Part shown: positions 1 through 4,722 of the stretch, piece after piece
Layout: each line of letters opens with the position of its first letter
Numbering within the stretch: the first letter of the stretch is position 1
Source: Bacilli bacterium
GTDB taxonomy: Bacteria; Bacillota; Bacilli; Tumebacillales; JAQBPP01
Reading direction: 5' to 3'
NCBI GenBank assembly: GCA_028287455.1
Contig: JAQBPP010000061.1
Location: 1-6,386, forward strand
DNA: 6,386 bases
Made by a program: the position numbers and the translations under genes
Notes under the pieces: model-generated
Databases searched by the model: none
What the model saw: only the letters and a program-made list of their open reading frames with translations
Told to the model about the DNA's origin: nothing

Positions 1-76
1 TAAATGCTTTTGCGGTCGATAATCCAATACCGGAAGTGCCTCCGACCACGACTACTCGTTTTCCCTTTAGTGACAA
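1..76 (-). CDS. Short-chain dehydrogenase/reductase, N-terminal fragment
   Basis: This is the first 25 codons of a gene that runs off the left edge. The reverse strand reads MSLKGKRVVVVGGTSGIGL followed by STAKAF. The first beta strand and the glycine-rich GGTSGIG loop are the NAD(P)-binding Rossmann signature (TGxxxGIG) of classical short-chain dehydrogenases/reductases. The start is TTG at 76-74; no ATG or GTG fits, and a strong AAGGAGG lies 8 bases upstream. The substrate cannot be inferred because the catalytic YxxxK region is outside the window. It is transcribed divergently from the sugar operon, so it need not belong to the same pathway. Family assignment is confident; function beyond 'oxidoreductase' is unknown. 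Confidence 0.85.
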   Translation of the reverse strand, partial: MSLKGKRVVVVGGTSGIGLSTAKAF

Positions 77-84
77 AGCGGTAA

Positions 85-91
85 CCTCCTT
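85..91 (-). promoter_or_regulatory. Ribosome binding site for the reductase gene
   Basis: On the minus strand the sequence reads AAGGAGG, a full match to the Bacilli Shine-Dalgarno core, 8 bases before TTG at 76-74. It decides the non-ATG start of the reductase. Confidence 0.8.
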
Positions 92-102
92 ATTCTATTT
101 CT

Positions 103-113
103 GTTAGGCTAAC
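103..113. repeat. Short perfect palindrome GTTAGGCTAAC in the divergent intergenic region
   Basis: Two 5-base arms (GTTAG and CTAAC) flank a single central G. The site lies 12 bases upstream of the reductase ribosome binding site and about 150 bases before the GH1 start. It could be a small operator for either divergent gene. Its length makes chance occurrence plausible, and no known regulator motif was recognised. The rest of this intergenic stretch is AT-rich with a long T-rich run at about 209-226. I found no promoter with good -35 and -10 boxes at normal spacing. Confidence 0.25.
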
Positions 114-260
114 CATCTTACAAACTGAAATACCAGCACATCCCCATTATGCAAAATATTGGCGAACAGTTAAATGATAAGTCGTAAAATTTATTGCAAA
201 AGACGTCATTTTTCTTTCTTTTTTTTAAAGGTGGGATGGTTTTTAATGAGAGAGGAATCT

Positions 261-1454
261 ATGAAATCACTCGTAAAGGGGATTAATTCAAATATGGAGT
301 CTCTCACTTTTCCACAAGACTTTATCTGGGGGGCAGCAACTGCCGCCTATCAGATCGAGGGCGCTTTCGATGAGGGAGGAAGAGGACTGTCAATTTGGGA
401 TACTTTTGCTCACACACCGGGAAAGGTGTTTGAGGGACATACGGGCGACACCGCCTGTGACAGCTATCACAGATACCCGGAGGATATTCGTTTCATGAAG
501 GAATTGGGCATCAGCAGTTACCGCTTTTCGATTTCCTGGCCGCGTATTTTCCCGACGGGTACAGGCCCGGTGAACCAGGAGGGGCTTGACTACTACCACC
601 GATTTGTCGATGAATTAATTGCAAATGGCATTGTCCCCTATTGCACCCTCTACCATTGGGACTTGCCTCAAGCGCTGCAAGAGATGGGTGGCTGGAAGAA
701 TCGCGCAACCATTGCCGCATTTGTACATTATGCGGAATTTATGTTTCGGGAATTTGGTGCAAAAATCAAACACTGGATGACTTTTAACGAGCCCTGGTGC
801 ATTTCATTCTTGTCCAATTACGAGGGACAACACGCACCGGGATTTACCGATCTGCAATTGGCGGTAACAGTCGCACATCACGTGTTGGTTGCGCATGGCA
901 AAACAGTTCAAAGCTTTCGAAAGCTTCTGCCAGATGGGGAAATCGGATATGTTCCCAATACCGATTGGGCGGAACCCTACTCAGAACGGGCTGAGGATCG
1001 TGAAGCGTGCCGGAGAAAAAGAGCCTATGTGAACGAATGGTTTCTGCAGCCAGTGCTCAAAGGCAGCTACCCGGATTTTATGATCGATTGGTATCGTACA
1101 AAGGGGGCTGAACTGCCGATTCTGCCAGGGGATCTGGAGGTGATCAGCCAGCCGATCGATTTTCTGGGAGTTAATTATTATTCAGGCGGTGTAGGTCGTT
1201 TTAAAGCGGGAGCGGGTTTGTTTGATTGTGAAATGATCGAAATGGGATACGTGAAAACGGATATTGGATGGAACATTTATCCGGATGGATTTTACCGGGT
1301 TCTGCACTGGATTAAGCAAGAATATGGCAATATTTTTGGCTATTCGATGCGATTTGGTTTAATCCATGTGGATTTTAACACTTTTCAGCGTACTCCGAAG
1401 GATAGCTTCTATTGGTACAAAAAGTGGATTGGGCGAGGTGAACGAAATGACTAG
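261..1454 (+). CDS. GH1 beta-glucosidase-like protein with internal in-frame deletion (probably inactive)
   Basis: This is a cytoplasmic glycoside hydrolase family 1 homologue that would normally release glucose from beta-glucosides. Counting from ATG 261 (397 residues), visible motifs are the N-terminal FIWGAATAAYQIEG (Gln31 binds the sugar), YHWDLP (His132), the acid/base motif TFNEP (Asn176, Glu177) and NYY (305-307). After YPDGFYRVLHWIKQEYGNI the chain jumps straight to FGYSMRFGLIHVDF and TPKDSFYWYK. In intact relatives about 60-65 residues lie between, carrying the nucleophile (I/V)TENG and SLxDNFEW. Both are absent, so hydrolysis is very unlikely. The GYSMRFG ending resembles beta-glucosidases rather than 6-phospho-beta-glucosidases, which suits an ABC importer. 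Start choice: ATG 261 has GAGG 5 bases upstream. ATG 294 (MESLTFP) best matches the usual family N-terminus but has a poorly spaced site; ATG 246 is also possible. The stop overlaps the next gene by 8 bases. Confidence 0.85.
   Translation: MKSLVKGINSNMESLTFPQDFIWGAATAAYQIEGAFDEGGRGLSIWDTFAHTPGKVFEGHTGDTACDSYHRYPEDIRFMKELGISSYRFSISWPRIFPTGTGPVNQEGLDYYHRFVDELIANGIVPYCTLYHWDLPQALQEMGGWKNRATIAAFVHYAEFMFREFGAKIKHWMTFNEPWCISFLSNYEGQHAPGFTDLQLAVTVAHHVLVAHGKTVQSFRKLLPDGEIGYVPNTDWAEPYSERAEDREACRRKRAYVNEWFLQPVLKGSYPDFMIDWYRTKGAELPILPGDLEVISQPIDFLGVNYYSGGVGRFKAGAGLFDCEMIEMGYVKTDIGWNIYPDGFYRVLHWIKQEYGNIFGYSMRFGLIHVDFNTFQRTPKDSFYWYKKWIGRGERND
1329..1340 (+). other. Deletion junction inside the GH1 gene
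   Basis: The codons here read N-I-F-G. Upstream sequence aligns to the family segment that normally precedes 'PLYITENG' and downstream sequence to the segment that follows 'DNFEW'. The join is in frame, with no stop or frameshift, and falls in the run aatattttt. The missing block is estimated at 60-65 codons from remembered family sequences. The exact endpoints cannot be set without an intact homologue. Confidence 0.75.
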
Positions 1455-2355
1455 AACAAAGCGGGTAAAAACGGCTTCATGGCGAAATCGAGAAAATTTG
1501 ACCGGTTACGCCTTTGTGGCGCCAATGCTGCTTGGGCTGATTCTAATAACGATTGTTCCTGCGATCCTTTCTTTGATCGTAAGTTTTTCAGATTGGAGCT
1601 TCATCCAGGGGCTCGACCAATTCAAGTTTGTCGGGTTCAAAAATTACAGTCGATTATTTTCTGATCAAGTGTTTATGACTTCATTTAAAAATAATATCGT
1701 TCTCTTGCTGGTCGTTCCAATTCAATTGATCATCTCGCTGGCACTAGCAATCATCATTGATAAATTCGTTTATTGGAAGAGCTTCTTCAAAGTGGTTTTT
1801 TTTATGCCCTATATCTCAAGTATTGTCGCTGTAGCAATCGTATTTCAATTACTGTTTGCCCCCTCCTATGGGCCGATCAACAAGGCGTTGGAATCACTGG
1901 GTGTGGCGAATCCGCCCAAATGGCTCGCCGATCTGCATTACGCGCTTCCTTCCGTGATGATCATTATGGTTTGGGTGGGGATTGGATTTTGCCTGATCGT
2001 CTATTTAGCCGCACTGCAGGCGATCCCGAGGGATATGTATGAAGCAGCGGATATCGACGGCGCAGGACAATGGAGCCGGTTTTGGAAAATCACGCTGCCC
2101 ATGGTTTCACCCACCACTTTTTATCTGTTAGTCACGGGCTTCATTAGTACCTTTAAAGCGTTTGACATCATCATGGTGCTCACACAGGGAGGGCCGTCTT
2201 ATTCGACTTCCGTTATCACTTATGATTTATATACGACAGCGTTCGTAAGCTTAAAAACTGGTTATGCATCTTCAATGGCTTGGGTGTTATTTGCTTGTGT
2301 TTTACTCATCACAGTCATTCAATGGATTGGGCAGAAAAAATGGGTGAATTATTAA
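1447..2355 (+). CDS. Sugar ABC transporter permease, MalF/UgpA type
   Basis: This is one of two inner-membrane subunits of a carbohydrate ABC importer (CUT1-like), 302 residues. A basic N-terminus (MTRTKRVKTASWRNRENLTG) is followed by about six hydrophobic helices, near residues 18-42, 80-105, 115-140, 167-190, 214-236 and 272-294. The cytoplasmic EAA loop that docks on the ATPase is clear: EAADIDGAGQWSRFWKITLP from residue 199. The motif FKNNIVLLLVVP and the QGGPxxST segment after helix 5 are typical of MalF/UgpA homologues. ATG 1447 is preceded by GAGGTGAA, and the start lies inside the end of the GH1 gene in another reading frame (8-base overlap), which suggests translational coupling. The next permease starts 15 bases after the stop. 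The exact sugar cannot be read from this subunit. Confidence 0.93.
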   Translation: MTRTKRVKTASWRNRENLTGYAFVAPMLLGLILITIVPAILSLIVSFSDWSFIQGLDQFKFVGFKNYSRLFSDQVFMTSFKNNIVLLLVVPIQLIISLALAIIIDKFVYWKSFFKVVFFMPYISSIVAVAIVFQLLFAPSYGPINKALESLGVANPPKWLADLHYALPSVMIIMVWVGIGFCLIVYLAALQAIPRDMYEAADIDGAGQWSRFWKITLPMVSPTTFYLLVTGFISTFKAFDIIMVLTQGGPSYSTSVITYDLYTTAFVSLKTGYASSMAWVLFACVLLITVIQWIGQKKWVNY

Positions 2356-2370
2356 GAAGGAGGTGTCTCC

Positions 2371-3204
2371 ATGCGCAATCAGATCAGTGCAGGCAGAATC
2401 ATCATCACAATCGTGATGCTAGTGATAGGCATTGCTTTCCTGCTGCCCTTCATTTGGATGATATCCGCCTCTTTTAAACCGGAGATCGATGTGTTTAAAT
2501 ATCCGATTGAGTGGATTCCAAGACACTGGAATGTCTACCAAAATTATCGGGACGTTTGGTTTGGAGATCATCCGTTTGCTGTTTATTACTGGAACTCGAT
2601 TAAAGTATGCGTGTTGACTACGTTAATTTCCGTTACAGTTTCCAGCCTGGCCGCTTATGGGTTTACTCACGTTGAATTTAAAGGCAGAAATGCACTTTTT
2701 ATCATCGTTTTAATGACCTTTATGATTCCTAGTTACTCGATTATTGTTCCTCAGTTCATCCTGTTTACCTGGCTGCAGCTCTTTGACACTCATTTGGGAC
2801 TTATTCTGCTGGGCTCATTCAGCGCGCTCGGCACGTTTATGCTGCGTCAGTTTTTTCTGGGATTGCACAAGGAGTACCTGGAGGCTGCAGTCATCGACGG
2901 AGCGGGGCATTTGAAGATCTTTCGCTCGATTGCTCTGCCATTAGTAAAGCCCGCTTTGGCCACCTACGCCATTTTGCGATTTATTTGGACCTGGAATGAT
3001 TACACAAATCCGCTTATTTTTATCCGGACGGATACATTGGAAACGATTCAGGTTGCCATTCAGAAGTTCGCCTCCGAAAGCGGTGTATTCTACTCGCTGA
3101 TTATGGCGGGGACAGTATCCGCGATTCTTCCGCTCATCGTGATTTTTATCATCGGGCAGAAACAAGTCATCGAGGGCATCGCCTTGGGCGGTGTAAAAGG
3201 GTAA
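2371..3204 (+). CDS. Sugar ABC transporter permease, MalG/UgpE type
   Basis: This is the second membrane subunit of the importer, 277 residues, partner of the MalF-like protein just upstream. It starts with a hydrophobic helix near residues 10-32 ending in FIWMISASFKP, a typical MalG-family beginning. Further helices are near 75-97, 109-132, 139-160, 198-214 and 240-262. The ATPase-docking EAA loop is EAAVIDGAGHLKIFRSIALP from residue 171. The C-terminus, QKQVIEGIALGGVKG, matches the usual (I/V)xGxxxGxVKG tail of the family. The start is set by AAGGAGGTG (2357-2365), 5 bases before the ATG. It is surely co-transcribed with the upstream permease. No ATP-binding subunit is in the window, so an ATPase encoded elsewhere is inferred. 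Confidence 0.94.
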   Translation: MRNQISAGRIIITIVMLVIGIAFLLPFIWMISASFKPEIDVFKYPIEWIPRHWNVYQNYRDVWFGDHPFAVYYWNSIKVCVLTTLISVTVSSLAAYGFTHVEFKGRNALFIIVLMTFMIPSYSIIVPQFILFTWLQLFDTHLGLILLGSFSALGTFMLRQFFLGLHKEYLEAAVIDGAGHLKIFRSIALPLVKPALATYAILRFIWTWNDYTNPLIFIRTDTLETIQVAIQKFASESGVFYSLIMAGTVSAILPLIVIFIIGQKQVIEGIALGGVKG

Positions 3205-3236
3205 AAATATTTCCGAATCGGTAAAAATAACAACTC

Positions 3237-3250
3237 TGTAAACCGTTTCA
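3237..3250 (+). promoter_or_regulatory. cre-like site (possible CcpA or other LacI-family operator)
   Basis: TGTAAACCGTTTCA matches the catabolite-responsive element consensus TGWAANCGNTNWCA at every fixed position except one (C instead of G at position 8). It contains the dyad AAAC-C-GTTT. It lies between the permease and binding-protein genes, 60 bases before the binding-protein ATG, where a repressor could control a local promoter or block read-through. A different LacI-family regulator could use the same half-sites. The match comes from reading alone and no scoring was done. Confidence 0.45.
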
Positions 3251-3264
3251 AAAGTGATACTTTT
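3250..3264. repeat. Perfect inverted repeat AAAAGT-GAT-ACTTTT
   Basis: Two 6-base arms with a 3-base spacer sit directly against, and share one base with, the cre-like site. The arms are too AT-rich for a terminator and no T-run follows, so an operator is more likely than a functional hairpin. The adjacent dyad CCGA-A-TCGG at 3213-3221, just after the permease stop, is weaker. The gap before the binding-protein gene has no convincing promoter by eye. Confidence 0.4.
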
Positions 3265-3310
3265 AGATTTGTCGAGCAATTAGAGTATAGGGTAATAGGG
3301 GGGTTCATTA

Positions 3311-4642
3311 ATGAAAAGAAAAGGTTGGACGATCGCCACTTCTGTTGTTTTAATGGCTGGCTTACTCACAGGGTGTGGAACAAGTTCCTCTGCCACAAAC
3401 GGTTCGCCCACATCAGGTTCGCAGCACGTAACACTAAAATTCATTGGATGGGATCCTGCGTCTGTTTATCAACCTGCAATCGATGCGTATGAAAAGAAAA
3501 ATCCAAACGTGACAGTGGAGTACACACCGCTGGTGGAAAATGACTCCAATGCCACTTTGAAAAAGTTGGATTTGATGTATGCATCAGGTCAAGATTTCGA
3601 TATGTTTACGCTGAACTCTACCACTACATTCAGTCAACGAGTGAGCAATGGCATGATTGAACCGCTTGACACCTACCTGGCAAAAGAAGGCGTCAAATAC
3701 CAAGACGAATACAATGCAGAACAAATGACTTTTAATGGGAAACGTTATTCCCTGCCTGGCAAAGCTGGCCCCTGGATGATTATCTTAAATAAAACTCAAC
3801 TGGATGCCGCTAATTTGCCAGTACCCAAAAGTTGGACATGGGATGATTTTCAAACTTACGCGAAAAAACTCACACAAGGCAGCGGGGCTTCCAAACAGTA
3901 CGGAACTTTCTTCTACACTTGGAAAGATTACTTCCTGTTAGCCAAATATAGTTCACCCACAAATCAAGGCATCATGGCGGACGATGGCGCCACACCTGAT
4001 GTGAACAATCCGCTTCTGAAAAAATCGCTGGAGTTAAGATATCAAATGGAGAATGTCGATAAGACAGCTACACCTTACCAGGATGTAGTGACACAAAAGA
4101 TCCCTTATCGCGATGCCTATTTCCAAGGCAAAGCCAGCATGCTGCCAACTGGTCCCTGGATGATTCAGGAAGCTGGAGGTACCGATAAAATTCCGGCTAC
4201 TTTCGTCACTGCATTCGCACCATGGCCTACCAATAACAAAGGTGATGAGCAGTATTCATTTGGTGGCGCAGACTCATTAGTCATTTCATCGAAATCGAAG
4301 AATAAAGAAGAATCCTATAAGTTTCTGCGGTTTTTATCGACCGAGGGCATCGTATTGACCAAACAATTATCAGCCTGGAAAAAAGCGGATGTCAATCAGG
4401 AAGTGGATCAAATCATAGCTTCCACCAAGTCTCCTGACAAAATTGACAAAGCTTCCTTGATCAACGTTTTGAATGTAACCAAATTGCCGCAGCCTCCTAT
4501 TGTTCCTTCTTATGAAAGTGATATTGAAACTGCATTTATCGCTGATGCAGAAAAATATATGTTGGGACAAACCGATATCAATACAACTCTTGGCAATATG
4601 AAGGTGAATTTACAAAAAGTTGTAGATGCAAATAAAAAGTAA
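3311..4642 (+). CDS. Extracellular sugar-binding lipoprotein of ABC importer (family 1)
   Basis: This 443-residue protein is the solute-binding subunit that captures sugar outside the cell and hands it to the permease pair. The N-terminus is a lipoprotein signal peptide: MKRK, a hydrophobic stretch, then the lipobox LLTGC with Cys22 as the lipidation site, followed by a Ser/Thr/Asn/Gly-rich linker to about residue 36. The mature part has features of the MalE/UgpB-like family 1 proteins. These include LKFIGWDPA, then AIDAYEKKNPNVTVEY, GQDFDMF, the NGKRYSLPGKAGPWMIILNK segment (contacts usually near the ligand cleft) and GKASMLPTGPWM at 273-284. ATG 3311 has an AGGGGGG run 7 bases upstream. The gene follows the permeases after 106 bases, rather than preceding them as is common, and ends before a terminator. 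Ligand is unknown; a beta-linked gluco-oligosaccharide is inferred only from the GH1 neighbour. Confidence 0.94.
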   Translation: MKRKGWTIATSVVLMAGLLTGCGTSSSATNGSPTSGSQHVTLKFIGWDPASVYQPAIDAYEKKNPNVTVEYTPLVENDSNATLKKLDLMYASGQDFDMFTLNSTTTFSQRVSNGMIEPLDTYLAKEGVKYQDEYNAEQMTFNGKRYSLPGKAGPWMIILNKTQLDAANLPVPKSWTWDDFQTYAKKLTQGSGASKQYGTFFYTWKDYFLLAKYSSPTNQGIMADDGATPDVNNPLLKKSLELRYQMENVDKTATPYQDVVTQKIPYRDAYFQGKASMLPTGPWMIQEAGGTDKIPATFVTAFAPWPTNNKGDEQYSFGGADSLVISSKSKNKEESYKFLRFLSTEGIVLTKQLSAWKKADVNQEVDQIIASTKSPDKIDKASLINVLNVTKLPQPPIVPSYESDIETAFIADAEKYMLGQTDINTTLGNMKVNLQKVVDANKK

Positions 4643-4648
4643 AATAAA

Positions 4649-4654
4649 TATAAT
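4649..4654 (+). promoter_or_regulatory. TATAAT box upstream of the terminator hairpin
   Basis: This is an exact -10 consensus 7 bases after the binding-protein stop and 18 bases before the hairpin. No good -35 lies at 16-18 bases (TTGTAG at 4620-4625 is 23 bases away) and there is no extended TGn. In such AT-rich sequence the box may be chance. Confidence 0.2.
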
Positions 4655-4672
4655 GAAAACAAAGTGTTACTA

Positions 4673-4699
4673 GGATGCCGAACTGGCATCCCTTTTTTT
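4673..4699 (+). terminator. Intrinsic terminator after the binding-protein gene
   Basis: A perfect 7-bp stem (GGATGCC at 4673-4679 with GGCATCC at 4685-4691), a 5-base loop GAACT, one C, then seven Ts. It lies 30 bases after the binding-protein stop and should end most transcripts of the transport operon. The kinase start is only 23 bases past the T-run. Confidence 0.9.
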
Positions 4700-4710
4700 C
4701 ATGTCATTAA

Positions 4711-4718
4711 GAGGAAGG
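4711..4718 (+). promoter_or_regulatory. Ribosome binding site supporting the GTG start of the kinase
   Basis: GAGGAAGG ends 4 bases before GTG 4723. The alternative ATG at 4735 would be 16 bases away, too far, though a weak AAGG lies 3 bases before it. An in-frame TAA at 4708-4710 rules out any earlier start. Confidence 0.55.
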
Positions 4719-4722
4719 ACGA

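Noticed and set aside
159..190. Possible promoter TTGGCG ... TAAAAT before the GH1 gene
   Set aside because: The spacer is 20 bases, too long for a normal housekeeping promoter, and both boxes are imperfect.
209..226. T-rich run as a terminator tail
   Set aside because: The only nearby dyad is GACGTC with short A/T flanks, with no GC-rich stem, so it is not an intrinsic terminator.
174..260. Longer N-terminal extension of the GH1 protein from ATG 174
   Set aside because: The added residues (basic then Phe-rich) come from the T-rich leader, do not match GH1 proteins, and ATG 174 lacks a ribosome binding site. They are not a credible signal peptide, and the enzyme is expected in the cytoplasm.
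3269..3298. Promoter TTGTCG ... TAATAG before the binding-protein gene
   Set aside because: The -10 matches only 3 of 6 and touches the ribosome binding site, so the transcript would start almost at the ATG.
2941..3308. Minus-strand open frames opposite the end of the MalG-like gene
   Set aside because: They lie opposite a convincing permease gene, show no recognisable domain, and look like frame shadows.
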